Shown: positions 11,433 to 23,290 of the stretch, piece by piece
Position numbering within the stretch: position 1 is the first letter of the stretch
Layout of the letters: the number at the start of each line of letters is the position of its first letter
NCBI GenBank assembly: GCA_026119935.1
Contig: JALRMH010000074.1
Span: 54,428-118,427, forward strand
Source: Endothia cerciana
Lineage: Eukaryota > Ascomycota > Sordariomycetes > Diaporthales > Cryphonectriaceae
Reading direction: 5' to 3'
Length of the DNA stretch: 64,000 nucleotides
The notes under the pieces: generated by a model
What the model was told of the DNA's origin: nothing
The model's input: the letters and a program-made list of their open reading frames with translations, nothing else
Database searches by the model: none
Program-made: the position numbers and the translations under genes

Positions 11433-12537
11433 CTAGAACTGATGAACCTGCTCCTTTCGATACCCCAGCCTTGCCAGGATGCCCTCCTGCCGCCCACCCC
11501 AGCCCTTCTTCCCAAGCAGCGCCTCTTCCATCCCTGGCGGTCCGCACACCATCACCTTGGTATTCTCTTCTGACGCCGGCACGGCAACCTCCCTCAACAA
11601 CGCCTCCGTGACGTAACCTTTCCTGAGCCTCTCACCGTCCAGCTTCTCGCCCCCCCCGGACACCGTATACACGGCCTGAAACCTGTCCCTCCCGAACCTG
11701 CTCTCGAACTCCTCAAATTCCCTCCTCAGCAGGATGTCCTCCTCGGCGTTGACGCCAAAGACCAGCCTGATCCTGGTCTTGTCGTCCGGATTCTGCAGGA
11801 TCCCTTGGATGAGCTGGTAACATGGCGTTATCCCCGCCCCGCCCGCGATGAGGGTGACAGAGTCATGCTTGTTCGGTGTCCACCTGTACCCCGGTATCAC
11901 CACCGCGAACATGACCTTACCGCCCGGGGACAGCGAGTGCAGATGCGTCGACTGCTTGCCGCCCGGGTAGCGCTTCACCATGAGGTCCACCACGCCGGGC
12001 TGACCGCTGGGCGAGATGGGCGTGTACGGCCTCAGGACGGGAAGATAGTGGCCCTTTGGTACGGCTACTGTGAGGAGGGCGGCTGTATGATGTTAAAAAA
12101 CGTCTTGCCACAACTGCCTGTCTGCTCACGAGTCATTACGTGACGGGCATGGCGGCCAACTCACAAGTTAACGGCAACCCACTGACATCCCCATCCGCTG
12201 GCAGCCCGAACCGCAGCCTCTTCGTGTTGTGGTTCACATCCTCACTGCCCTGCAGCGCCAGGCTCGTGAAGGCCGGCCCCGCGCGCCCAAACACCTTGTT
12301 GGCCCCCGGCGCCTCGGCCTCGGCCGTGCTCGAGAGGAGTCTGGAGATGAGGGCGCCGCCCACGCCCGCGACCGCGAGCCCCTTGAAGACGGTCAGTCCG
12401 TGCGTGCGGAGGAGCTCTTCCGTGCCCGACATCCTGCGCCCCACCGCTCTTCTTGATGTGGAGGAGAAGGATGCCGTGGTGCATGTGAAGAAGGGCGTCT
12501 GTCGCGTGGCGCGGGTGAAGGTGCGAGAGGTGTTCAT
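11433..12537 (-). CDS. MCR1: NADH-cytochrome b5 reductase, mitochondrial (MCR1-like)
   Basis: Two exons on the minus strand, 12537-12165 and 12082-11433, giving 340 aa. The N-terminus is a Thr/Arg-rich mitochondrial presequence followed by one hydrophobic segment (LTVFKGLAVAGVGGALI), as in outer-membrane/intermembrane-space MCR1. FAD-binding motif LRPYTPIS, flavin loop GGKQSTHLHSLSPG, NADH motifs GGAGITPCYQLIQ and MVCGPPGMEEAL are all present, and the C-terminus is the short FAD-side tail typical of the family. The enzyme passes electrons from NADH to cytochrome b5 and supports sterol synthesis and ascorbyl-radical reduction. The 82-nt intron restores the expected LTSALLTVAVPKGHYLPVL. An ATATAT run lies about 50 nt upstream of the start. 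Confidence 0.95.
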
Positions 12538-14225
12538 CTCGGGCGGACCACACGGCTGTCATGGCCCAGAAGCCCAATCGATAGGTGATATATATATATA
12601 TATATGTACACAAGGCCGGAGATTACAATGAGGAATAGACATCAAAAGCAACTGTGATTGTGTTGTCGGTCACGAAGGACGCTTATGTATGACATTGGGG
12701 AAGTCCGGCATCACCGAATAGTCCGGATCGGCCCGGGGGTGACGAGGCTGACCTTGGGCCCATCTCTGGTCTGCTAAACCGCCTGGTTCACGGGCGAAAT
12801 GGCCAACAATTCGACGGGGTATCCGTAGCGCAGCGGGGATCGCTGATCCTTCGGGACCGAGCGGTGATTTTTCTTTTGTGGTGTGACCCGAATCAAGCAA
12901 GAGGAACGAATATGTACCCTTGGCTGATGTTATGAGGAAGATGCGGCTGGATGTATTCCCTCCGCGTCCTCTCTTCAGGAGTTAGCTTTTCCGACATGCA
13001 GCTGCATTTACCAGCCTGGGTTCCTGATTCGAGTTCCAGAGATACTGACGACAGCGCTGGGAGGTCACCCCCTACTGCAGTATCTAGGCTGATGCCAGCG
13101 ACGCCGGATGGGAGCAGCCTTCGAAGATGCAATAGTACGTGCGAAAGAGGGCCGACTCTCGTATCTAAATCATGACGCGCTGGCTAATATCAATCGTCTT
13201 CACTCAGTCCGGTATACGGGTATCACTTTCGCTGGCTCGTTGGACCCCCAGGGGCTCTGACGTCCCAGAGATGGCGTGGATGAGTGCACCTATAATAAGA
13301 CGGGCCGCCCCAGGTGGCACTCTGGCCACGACATTCCCATCTGCCTAGGCCCTCGGACGTGAGCAAGTCCTTTTGAAACAGTCCTAGTGGGGCGTCAGTA
13401 TAATAGGCACAGGAGATAAGAATATTGACGGCCGGGCAAGAAAACATATTGAGATGCCAGCTCGAGCACAGGACTGTTTCGTTCTCGGTCCCTGAACCAC
13501 ATAGGGCAGTGTTTGGATACGAACTCGCGCTCTCCTGACAAGGACGGTCCTGGGCCGCTTAGCAGAGTCGACTAGGTGTTGGAAACCAGGGTCGGACAGC
13601 TGTGCTCGAGAAGTGTGGACAGCAGCCAATGGCGGTCGTGGCCGTGGCCGTGGCCGTGGCAGCAAGAGGGAAGAGACTGACGTTCGATATACTTTTAGAT
13701 GCCCAAAGCCAGGTCTCTATTCGTCTCCATTCGGCCTCCACGGGACAACTCGAGGTTCTCTACTTATAGTCGCGGACGGGATGGGCACGCATACTCGACA
13801 TCTTATGCCTCGGGGTCTGATCGTTGGGCCTAACCTCATAGGTAGCTGGAGCGCTAGATCTGGGTATTGTACGGAGGATACTAGTGGCGCTTCTGAAGCG
13901 TTGACGGTGACGAGTGGAGCTTCCAGTCCGTCACCGCAGCTTGCTTCCGGATGAGACGGTGATCTTCCCGCAGTAGGACATTTATGGGAACCAATATGCT
14001 TATACCAATTGGCCAGTTCCTCTTCTTCACACTCTAGGACACTGTTAGGGATCAAGGTGCTATACTACCTGATGAGTGGGGACGGGGCAGAGGTCGGGTA
14101 TAAATTGAAACAGGGTGTTTCTCACCAACCATAGCGAGCGTTCCTGGACCCTAAGTTCTTTCTTATCTTCCAAACAGACATAACGTGGCAGGGTCTTATA
14201 CTATTCTCTGTCACATTTCTCAGCT
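12538..14225. other. Intergenic region with no supportable gene
   Basis: This 1.7-kb stretch holds a short (TA)n run near 12585-12605 upstream of MCR1 and a (GGCCGT)-type repeat at about 13635-13665. Reading frames of 60-110 aa occur on both strands but none is supported by composition, splice signals or family resemblance. Confidence 0.45.
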
Positions 14226-15064
14226 ATGTCCAAGCCGGTATTTGTCCTCCATGGAGCGTGGCACAGCCCTCGCTGCCGGAACATTCTCACTGCCAGGCTT
14301 AGGCAGGCCGGCTACTCATCTATTGCCCCTGCGCTGCCGTCGTCAGGTTCCACGCCGCCAACACCCGACCGGGCCCAAGACGTCCAGATGATCCGCGACA
14401 CTGTCCCTGGCCTTACCCAGGAGCACGATATTGTCGTGGTCGCTACACAGCTTCAGTGGTATGACCGCTGGTACTTACCGCGCTCGAGGGCCTCGATAAG
14501 GAAACGTGCACAGCCAGAGGGATCGGGAGGTGGGGTCATCAGGCTCGTCTATATCAAGGCCTTCCTGGTTCCCGAAGGCTTTCGGCATTCTCCGAAGGGC
14601 ACCCGCGGTCATATGGTACCCGAGATGCGGACTGATCTGGAGGTTGGTTCCTAACACAACTACCAGACCTTTTTCCCTGAAACCAGCTGCTGATCTCAGT
14701 TATATTTCAAGGCAGCCCTTATAACCGTCCGCCCGGAGGATGCCAAGGGCATGTTCTACCAGGATTTATACGACGAGACTTGTTGCTAAGCTGGTGAAGG
14801 ACCTGCGACCGCAGAGCTTTGGCGCTTTCTGGAGCACTACCACACATGCTGCCTGGTGGTACATCCCGACCACCTACATCCTCTGCCTCAGGGATAAGCC
14901 TACCACTGTGGTTGCCGCACAGTGATTACCTGATCGACACGGCGAAGTCTAGCGGGCCGCACAAGGTAGATAACATTATCACGCATGACGTTGGCCAGTC
15001 TCCCTTCGTCAGCCAGCCGGAGTGGCTCGGCGAGACTCTTATCGAGGAGGCGGGCCGGGTCTGA
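14226..15064 (+). pseudogene. Decayed alpha/beta-hydrolase gene
   Basis: The frame opens well at ATG 14226 (SKPVFVLHGAWHSPRCR, ILTARLRQAGYSSIAPALPS, HDIVVV), the start of a short alpha/beta-hydrolase of the secondary-metabolite type. The expected nucleophile block then appears only after single-base frame changes: HSFSGMTAGT is read in one frame and TALEGLDKETCTARG in the next, then GGVIRLVYIKAFLVPEGF back in the first. Further shifts are needed to read EDAKGMFYQDLYDET, LVKDLRPQSFGAFW, YIPTTYILCLRDK and finally HDVGQSPFVSQPEWLGETLIEEAGRV ending near 15063. At least five one-base changes occur within about 840 nt, so this is a dead gene. The order of all family motifs is otherwise preserved. 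The nucleophile is the Ser of the HSFSG block. Confidence 0.8.
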
Positions 15065-15692
15065 CCGGGAAGCTGGCAGACAAGTCTTGGAAGAGGCAAA
15101 CATGCGGGTCTTTCATCTAGGCTTGTTCTCGAGCGGTTGGTTCGGGATGTATTCTATTTCAGCTGCCACCATCGTACTGTGTAACTCAGCTTCTGAGACA
15201 GGCTAGGTAGGAGCCAGCCGTGGACTTTGGTCCTCATAGAGAAATTCGTACGCCCAAGTCAGGCCAGAAGAGCTGTCCAGCCAGGAGAGTTGTCCCCGGA
15301 AGGATGGTCAGGATGAATCGTGGTCCGTGTTCTAGATCCATGCAGGCATTGCCCCTCATGGCCTTGTTTTTTTCTTCCTCTTCCTTTTCTTTTCGTTTTC
15401 GAGAATATTGCTGTGCTAGTCCCTCCATTTTGTGTTGAAAGAGCCTCGACAAGGCGTTTGTGGAGTGCCGTAGCAACTCCCGACAAGACAGTTTGGGTTG
15501 GTTTCGGCCCGAGGCAGCTTGACAACTACAGCAGGCCATCTGTCGGAATTGAGCATTGAGTGGTGGGCAAGGGCAGGTTGACAATCCTGTCCCCAATTGC
15601 TAAAGGTGTTGTTCGTCCATGGACCAGAACCTCGTAGAGCACCTATCAGATTGTTGGGTACGGTCAACGTTGTCGGCAGGCGACCTTCAACC
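15065..15692. other. Intergenic region, nothing supportable
   Basis: This gap separates the plus-strand hydrolase relic from the minus-strand CHORD-like gene. It holds a T/C-rich tract (15368-15400) and reading frames on both strands that look non-coding. Confidence 0.4.
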
Positions 15693-17373
15693 CTAGAACA
15701 ACTTCGGGGCCTGCATGGTCAAGGTATTCGGATTCCAGGCATCCTTCTTATCCTGGTGATACGTTTTCACGCAGCCTGGAGAGCAGATGTTCACGATGGG
15801 GTGGCCATCGATCATGAGCGGATCTTGGCCGCAGCAGGACCATCTGAACCTCTTGAGGCCGCCGATGCCTCTCTGGAGTTCGCCTACCGAGAGAACAACT
15901 GTCAGCCCTGGTGCCCGGACGGGACTTCAATCTCCATGAGGTACATAACATACCAGGATGATAAGAGCAGGGGGCAGACGCGTCAGGGCCGCCCACATTG
16001 GTTTCGTCGGTGAACTCTGACTTGCATAGGCGACACTTTCGAAGATGCCTGGGGGCAAATCGTGAAGAGGAGTGCGATTGCACATTGTGCAAGGTATCGG
16101 CGCCAAGGCCCCTGCCTATACCGAAGCCTCTACCGGAGCCTCTACCGAAGCCTCTGGCTTCAGAAGAGAGTTTTGGGCCTCTAGAGCAGATTCCGCCTGC
16201 ATCGCGCAACCAGGCCGGCATCAGTTGGGGTCTGTCATCATGGCCTCTGGACTGGAGAGTATCCTGAGAACGTTCACTACTGAGTCGCTCCCTAGAGACT
16301 CTCGAGCACTGGCTGTCACTAGCATCTTCCTCCATGTTGCTGATGATACTCGCTTCATATGCGGCCATCTCCCTCAGCATTCTTGAGTCTTCCTCTCTCA
16401 GGTCGTCCGAGGCACCGCATGGGATCTGATCTTGCTCTGGTTCTTGTTGTGGGGCTTCAGCAGAGGAAATGTCGACTTGGGTGCATCGTAGCGTCGGCAT
16501 CTCAGCGCCTGGCAACTTGATTGGCGTTTTCGTGTCGTTCAGGGACCTGGCGTCTTCCACCGCCGACAGTCCACCACACCCCGAGCCTGACGGCGCGCCA
16601 GTCAAACTGTAAATCGTGTTGGTGCCTCCCTCAGCATCCCCTCGGCACCCGCTATCTATCTGGCTCGTAAGATGCGTCGTATCAACAGAACTTAGGAGGT
16701 CCGGTCGTGTCGGCTCGAGTGTGCACGGGACTCTGGGCTGGACGAGGGTATTGATCGCCTCAAGATCGTGACGACGTCGGCCAGAGTCGTCTGGCTTGGC
16801 TTCCAGACACTTCGAGGTCTCATTCGGCTGCTGACGCTGCTTCTGGTCGTATTCCAGATCCGCACCTGGGCTCGCAGGCTCGCTAATTCTGAACTCGGGG
16901 AAAATCTCTATGAGGTCCCTGATAAAGTTCTGTTCCTGCAAGATTTTTGTATGTGAAAGCCGAATACGATCGACTTTTGGCCTCGAATCCTCTTTCTCGT
17001 CGTGATCGGGCAGCTCGTGCCGGGGAGAATGGCTTTCATTGTCACCGCGGGCCCCTGCTGATTCCGCGTGAGACTGGCTGTCGCTGGCAGCTTCGACCGT
17101 GCTCGGAGTGCGGCCGTGGCAGATGCCGTAGTTGATCGTGACGGTACCCCCATTGATGATGAATGCCGGAGGGCTGGTGACGGACGTGGTCAACGAGCAG
17201 TTGACGCACCTGCCGGCGACGTTGGGAGGCATGGCTCGATCACCGGCGCTGACGTGAAGCTGGGAAGCCTCACACGGGTCAGTGGCGTCCATGTGGAAGC
17301 AGGCAGGGGATACACCAGCTAGACGTTGTGGTGACAAATGTGTGATGGTGGACGCTGAGTTCGAAAATGACAT
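15693..17373 (-). CDS. Largely disordered protein with a C-terminal CHORD-like Cys/His zinc domain
   Basis: Two exons on the minus strand, 17373-15954 and 15883-15693, giving 536 aa. Residues 1 to about 430 are low-complexity, acidic and Ser/Glu-rich with a Gly/Phe/Arg repeat (RGFGRGSGRGFGIGRG), so probably disordered. The C-terminus has a regular cysteine pattern: CRLCKSEF, CSYHPGELQRG, RWSCCGQ, then CSPGC and H. That C-x2-C / C-x2-HPG / W-x-CC / GC order resembles CHORD-type zinc modules. The 70-nt intron (15884-15953) is supported because removing it joins YHPG to ELQRG and brings the second half of the motif into frame; without it the frame runs into an Arg-rich nonsense tail. Function unknown. 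A role as a chaperone- or RNA-associated adaptor would be speculation. Confidence 0.7.
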
Positions 17374-19074
17374 GGAGCGGGACGTGGGAGGAATAGGAGA
17401 TGGCGAAATTGCCAGGCAACAGAGAAACCTGATTCTCAGGATGCCCGCTTAAGCAGCTCCACGTTCACTAGACTGGCAGCTGTAATTCGGACAAAGGGTT
17501 GTCTGAAAGGCCTCAGTACGCCTCGGCAGAATATGCCATGTTTTCGACTCCCCGTTTTCAGTATGAGGGAGAGACAATTTGGGCCGCATTTCCCTCCTGC
17601 AGACCATTCCTGGAGACCATCACTGTCAAAGAGCTGGCGTTATGGATACTAGGCACGTCCAACAAGACCTCAATATATTGAGGGCATGAGGACAATTCAT
17701 ATTGTGACTCAGTGCTGATTGTGACTTCGATTCTATTGTGTTTTTCAAATTCTACTTCCATTCAGACCCACTCACACATCCCCGGTCAACACCTCCGTCA
17801 GAAGACTGTCACGCCCAGGAGAAAAGAAAAGGGGAAGAAGAGAAGAAGACAAAAAAAAAAAGAAAGAAAAAAAACCGAGAACCAGGGGTTTTCTTGATAT
17901 GATGCAGCTCTCAATACTGATTATCTGACTAGAAAAAAAGTCAACAGTACGGCTCTCGAATTCTTCCTCGCCCGCCATTCCTCGAGGCAACTTCTGACCA
18001 CATCCTCATCCGACTTCCCACCGCCAATTACACTGTTCTAACCCGAGGCACACACCCCGCATCGTGGTTTCTTACAAATCTTGCACTCCTTTTAGTAGGG
18101 TTACACACCCAACGAAGGGTGGCCTGGTCGCTCTTGTCCAAGACAGGCTCAAGAGGCTCGACATCTCGACAGCCCATAGACCTGTTTCCTCGCCAGCGGT
18201 TGACGTTGCAGAGCTCGAGTTATCTGCAGGAAGGATGTTCAGAGGCCCCAGGGGGCGAGTTTAGAATTGCTAGGTCCAAGATGCTGTTTCCAGCGCTGGT
18301 GAGTATTTGCGCCGCGCGCTTGGCGCTGCGGCCTGAATATAGAGGGCAGCTGAGCCTGAGCTCTAATTAATGGCCGTCAACGCAATCCCACGTCGGATGC
18401 TTCATCCCAAGTACCGAGCAACAGGTGTATCAATTAGGGTCAATCTTGGTGGACGAGTGAGCGCGGTACCAAAAGCCATGGGTTCCTGTGGCTCCCCGGT
18501 CATCTGTCGTCCTTCAGGGACAAACACGTCGTGGCCCAGGTCAGTATGTGATCTGGAACTTTGTAAGCTCCTCGAGGTAGGGTTGGACAGTCCTCGTAGG
18601 CCGCCCATCAGTGCCGCTCCCAGTACGTCTCGCAGTGATATCGAGGTTCGACCCAGCCCGCAACGGAGGCCTGGCACTGATATGCTGCGCTCTGGCTCTT
18701 TGGAGGTAGCCCGCCCGCCCGCCCGCCCTGCTCGATGCTCCCCTTCCCGTCCCGAAAGGAAAAGAGTACCAACAGAAGACGATGAAGACTCCAGCCCAGC
18801 AGCAGCAAATGCGATGAGTCAAGCCGCCCCGGCAAAGCGAACCCCTGGCCCTGGACCTCCTGTTCACCAGCCACGCAAACCTAGGGACCTACACCCGCCC
18901 CTCTTTTTCATGCCCCCGGGCGGGCCCCAACCTCCCCATCCTAATATGCACTCAGCCAGCTAGCCATTCCGACACACACACACAAACCCCCCCCCCCCCC
19001 AAAAAAAAACCCTCCAATCTGAGAACGCCCACCGCCCTTACTCAGCAACAGGTCGGGAAGGTCGGCACCGACCT
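17374..19074. other. Intergenic region with one weak reading frame
   Basis: Apart from an A-rich tract near 17820-17880, a (CCCG)n run near 18712-18727 and a poly-C tract near 18988, little stands out. A plus-strand frame at 18370-18963 (197 codons, Pro/Ser/Arg-rich) begins with ATG and lacks any recognisable domain; its composition follows local GC bias, and I do not call it a gene. Confidence 0.4.
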
Positions 19075-19866
19075 CTAACCAAGCCCCGCCTCTCGCTCCA
19101 CGCCCCCGCCGCCCCGCCAGCCCTCGCACAGCCCCATCCACACCCGCAGGCACCACATGGCGACCAGGCAGTCCCGCAGCACCCTCGGCATGGCCCTCGT
19201 GACGACCAGCCGCCACGTGGCCCCGTCGGCGCCGGCGGCGGCCTCCTCGCACGCGAGCTGGCGCCCGTCCGCGTCCAGGTAGTTGTACTCGTCGGGGCTC
19301 ATCCACCGCGTCCGCATCCACGCGAAGAAGACCGGGTTGGGGCCGGACGGCTCGGGGTCCGCGGCCGTCCTGCCCGGGTGCAGGTGCGCGCTGAGGGAGC
19401 CCGGGGGCCGGGGTGACGGTAGTGTTGATGATGATGGCGATGTTGACGTTGATGGTGGTGGCGGTGGTAGCGGTGGTAGCGGTGGTGTCTCCAGGTGGAT
19501 GTTGCCCAGCATCGACGCCGACAGCGCGATGAGATAGTATGGCGGCATCGTCGGCGGTGCGGTCGTCGTCGTCATCGTCGTGGCGGTGATGGGGGCACCT
19601 CCCTGGCCGGGCTGGCGTGTGAGGTAGAAGAGCGGCTGGGGAGGGGAGGAGGGGCGCGCGAGTGTGATGCGACCCGTGACGCCGGGCTTGAGGGGCGGAC
19701 TGCTGGTGACGGGGTGGCTCAGGCTGTAGAGCGGCGTCCCGGGCGCTGTCTCGGACGTGATGATCCTGTCGGTGAGCACGAGGACGTCTGGGCCCAGGAC
19801 GCCCTCGGCGAAGATCGAGCTACGGGACGGGTAGGCGGCTCTGGTGTCTCTCGGACGCACCTCCAT
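19075..19866 (-). CDS. Fungal hypothetical protein, possibly tubby-C-like fold
   Basis: Intronless, 263 aa. The first 60 residues contain alternating hydrophobic strands (PDVLVLTDRIIT, GTPLYSLSHPV, GRITLAR, LFYLTRQ), then a Thr/Pro-rich linker, then FFAWMRTRWMSPDEYNYLDADGRQLA and a hydrophobic C-terminal helix (CLVAMWCLRVWMGLCE). This arrangement is familiar from ascomycete hypothetical proteins with a phospholipid-scramblase/tubby-like beta barrel closed by a C-terminal helix; the fold assignment is inference. The start at 19866 is the only in-frame Met before the first strand. A (TTC)n run overlaps the region just upstream. Confidence 0.6.
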   Translation of the reverse strand: MEVRPRDTRAAYPSRSSIFAEGVLGPDVLVLTDRIITSETAPGTPLYSLSHPVTSSPPLKPGVTGRITLARPSSPPQPLFYLTRQPGQGGAPITATTMTTTTAPPTMPPYYLIALSASMLGNIHLETPPLPPLPPPPPSTSTSPSSSTLPSPRPPGSLSAHLHPGRTAADPEPSGPNPVFFAWMRTRWMSPDEYNYLDADGRQLACEEAAAGADGATWRLVVTRAMPRVLRDCLVAMWCLRVWMGLCEGWRGGGGVEREAGLG

Positions 19867-21258
19867 TTTTCTTCTTCTTCTTCTTCTTCTTCACCGCGCG
19901 GCTGTCGTGAGGGGGGACGGACAAAGGGAAAAATAGGGACAGAGAGGGGTGGTGAGGAGGGCAGGAGGGGCACCTGGCTCTACATATGCGGCTGAGGGTT
20001 ATAATATGGGATCTGGGCGTCATCTTGTGACCGTAAACGGTATCAAGATTCGTAGGGCCGGGGCCGGATCCTTTGCGCGTTATCTGCCGCAGGAGAACCT
20101 TGTACGCCGACTGGGGCCGGACGGAGCCTCACGATCCTTCGCAGGCATCGTATAATATGTAACACCTGCAGCCCCCGGACCCAGCCATCACGTGCTATTA
20201 TGGGGTCTGCATGGTCTGTGAGCGAAAATAACACCGGAGACAAGTCGTAAAACGCGGCGGCTGAGCATGGCTACTGCGCCTGGGCACCCTCGATGTCTGA
20301 ACCCACCAGAAAGGGGGCATTGGGTGCGTGCGCGATAATAGAAGCAGAGGCCACCTTCATTTCTCGCAGAGATGGGACGGCATTTCGGCGGACGGTCGTC
20401 GGACGGTCGTCGTGAGGCCACAATCCCTTCCGACTCCACCCTGGTTCCATCCGCGCGCCACGAGACCCTCACGGCGCTGCTCCCGTGCGGCCACGGCGGC
20501 GTTCGCAAGACCAATTCTCACATCGGAACCGTTCTGGTCTGGTCGGGTCGGGTCGGGTTGCCCTGCTGTCAGCCGGGGGAGGGTGATTCCAGCTCGACGT
20601 CGGCCCCTTTTGAGGAGTGCCCGGCAGGGCCAGCACCAAGAGTAGGTGCCAGCTCCCATCAGGGACGAACGCCAACTGCTGTCCTCCCCTCCTCAGCTGC
20701 GGAATTTTGATGCCGTTTGAGGCCCTCGGTGTCGGGGCCAGGCTGACTTTATATGCAGCCGTCCCGTCCACAACGGCCCCCATCCGACCAACCGGGTGCT
20801 GCCTGATGCTTGCACAGCGCAGCAAACGGCGTAACCCGTGCAACTTGATAATTGGGGGCGGACCCTTCTGGTGGATGGATTGGGGGTAGCCTGGTGCCTC
20901 TGAGGGTGCCGGCCGTGCTGGTGGCGGCCATGTTAGTGGAGAGGGGGGGGGGGTCCGCCGTTGGAACCTGAAAGCACCTCGAGGGGCTAATATATGTATG
21001 GTCAGCCCGCTCTCTACTGCCGCCCATCAACGAGGCAGATCTGGCTGGGCTGGGCTCCCGTGATCACCACTCCCCCCCAACCCCCCCCCCAGAGAGCCTT
21101 TGTTCCGCATCCGGCCCGCCGGCGGTGTTTATTGGTAAAGAAAGCAGGATTTCAGGACTCTGACAGGCGTACCTTCTTCCCACCACTACTGACCGGGTGC
21201 GTGTCGAGACTTGTGAAGATGCCAGCCTACGATGCAGAACTCGAGTAATTCATGAGGG
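19867..21258. other. Intergenic region, no gene called
   Basis: The stretch carries a (TTC)n tract at 19868-19893, tandem GGTCGG units near 20535-20560 and several homopolymer C or G runs. Reading frames up to about 120 aa occur on both strands but show no domain or splice support. It may contain the missing first exon of the poly-Q frame at 21259-21696. Confidence 0.4.
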
Positions 21259-21696
21259 GAGGCCCGGCCCGACGAGCTGGAGAGGGTCTCCGGCGGACCC
21301 GACGAGCAGCCCGCGACGGGCCAGTATGCCCACGAGCCAGACGGCCCAGCGTCGGGGGCAGACGCGGACAGCGATGACGATACGGAGCCGGAGGAGACAG
21401 AACAACAACAACAACAACAACAACACGGCACGGGCGACGGGCTGCGGGACCGCTGGGCCCCCGAGCTGGCCTGCTTCGCCCAGAGGCGTGAGGAGCAGGA
21501 GCTCGACATCCTGCTCGACGAGGCCTACGGGTGGTACGAGGAGGACGTGTCCGTGCTCGGCAGGGGCCTCGATGGGGAGCTGGAAGGGCTGGCAGGGCAG
21601 CCCGAGGACAGCATGGACGGGCAGGGAGCTGGTGCGTACACGGTATCCACGCAACAGGGCAGATACTCGGGACACGCCTCGCAAGCTGACATGTAA
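21259..21696 (+). CDS. Acidic poly-Q reading frame (5' end not found)
   Basis: One frame is open from 21259 to the stop at 21694-21696 and reads as protein: Asp/Glu-rich (SGADADSDDDTEPEETE), seven glutamines encoded only by CAA, then DRWAPELACFAQRREEQEL, DILLDEAYGWYEEDVSVLG and a Gly/Gln-rich tail ending ASQADM. An in-frame TGA lies just upstream and there is no ATG, so an upstream exon and a splice acceptor near 21240-21262 are required. A short frame beginning at ATG 21219 ends after nine codons and is out of phase. No family recognised. It may be a low-complexity nuclear protein, a partial gene or a decayed one. Confidence 0.4.
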   Translation, partial: EARPDELERVSGGPDEQPATGQYAHEPDGPASGADADSDDDTEPEETEQQQQQQQHGTGDGLRDRWAPELACFAQRREEQELDILLDEAYGWYEEDVSVLGRGLDGELEGLAGQPEDSMDGQGAGAYTVSTQQGRYSGHASQADM

Positions 21697-23018
21697 GCGC
21701 GGACAGGAGACCGCCGAGGAGGAGGAGGGGCACCGAGGCTGCCCGGACTGCTCGAGGAGATCCGACCACCGCAGGGAGGAGATAAACCCGAGCGGTTTAT
21801 TCCATGTGGTAGAGGGGGGCTCAGTATGGCCTGAAGGCTAGGGTTCGCGTCGTCGAATGGGCTAGGAGGCCACTTTGTCTTTTTGTAGCTGGTTTAAATC
21901 AACGAACCTGGCTACTACATGCTTTTTGACCACCCACTCGTTCCCTTTATGGTGCTCCCACAGCCCACCCCTGGCCCCTTTTATTTTTTATTTATTTATT
22001 TTACCTTATTTTTTAAAATTTTTTTCTCCCCCCCCCCCCGGTCCCGAGTATCTCCCCTTCTTCATTCCTTTTTTTTGGGGGGTCTTATATATCTTTTTCG
22101 TTGGTCGGACGGTTGATCGGAAGGAAGGTGGGATGGTTTCTGGTTCTACCATGTCTTGACACGAGCTGACAAATATTCATATCCACGCATGGTATAGAGG
22201 TCTTGGGCTATTAATCGAGAGCCTCTGCTGGGCAGCAGCCTGGAGCTGAGGAGGTTGGGGATGATATCCATAGAGCCTCCCGCATACGGATCTCGTGTGG
22301 GGCGGGGTCATGGGAAGCACGGCATGAACGGGCCCAGGGCATAGATGAGATGGGTGGCGAGGAGTGGTGCGGGAGTCACAAGCCCAAGATTGACCTCGAA
22401 ATATAAACCGTTGACGGTTGAGACGATCCTCCAGATGAAGTTTGTACGTAGTAGGCATGTCCAAGGGGGGGGGGGGCAGAGGATGGCCAGGGAGTGCATG
22501 AACGTGCTGGGAGGGTACTCGTCAGCGCTGCCGTACCCCGTACCTGAGCATGCTAGGGCGCAGAATCCGGGGGAAAATATGCAGCTAGGGGAGGGGGAGG
22601 CCACTGGAGGGTTGGCACTAAGCCTGGGTCATGCTGGTACCCATGGTGCGGTCCAGGTGGGCTGCCCCCTCCTGTGATTCGCCACGGACGAAAACTCTAG
22701 GCCGGATCCGTATATAGTACTGAGTGAGCCCCTCCGTCTTCCATGCTTGACCTCCTCCCCCCGCCAAAAATAACCCCCCCCTGTGGCCCCCCCTCTGGCC
22801 CCCTCCCCATGCCTCCCACAAGCCCTCCCGCCCTTCGCCATCCACGTGCCACCGTCATTCCCAAACTCCCATCTCCACACTTTGGCCTCTCCCCCCAGAC
22901 TTCCCAACAGAGAGGGGAGGGGGGAGGGAGACGTAGAGATGGGTCTGGATCCGGATCTGGGACCTGGACCCCCTTTAGACTTTACCCGCGGGCAGACAAC
23001 AGGCTTAGCATCGTCACC

Positions 23019-23067
23019 CTCTGTCCTCTGTCCTCTGTGCTCTGTGCTCTGTGCTCGGTGCTCTGTG
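23019..23067 (+). repeat. Seven-base minisatellite, about seven copies
   Basis: Consecutive units of CTCTGTC (two copies) and CTCTGTG (five, one with a T-to-G change) run without spacing. The change of the last base after copy two shows stepwise expansion of a variant unit. Confidence 0.85.
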
Positions 23068-23236
23068 CTCTCCGCAGAGCCTTTTCCAGGCCCACACCGC
23101 ACGTCCACCACCCGTACAGGAGGACCCTCGAGGCTCTTCAGGCTCTTGGCTCGTCCATGGCGGGGATTTACTGAGAACTCGGGCTCCACCTGACACGGCT
23201 GGGCACCCAACATCTATCTGCCTTCAGGACATCACG

Positions 23237-23290
<54 letters not shown>

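Noticed and set aside
18640..18670. tRNA B-box-like sequence (GAGGTTCGACCC)
   Set aside because: No A-box at the correct distance and no cloverleaf could be formed; no tRNA gene is called in the window.
18370..18963. 197-codon frame with ATG start
   Set aside because: Pro/Arg/Ser-rich with a (CCCG)n run, no domain and no splice or promoter support; kept only as a note in the intergenic entry.
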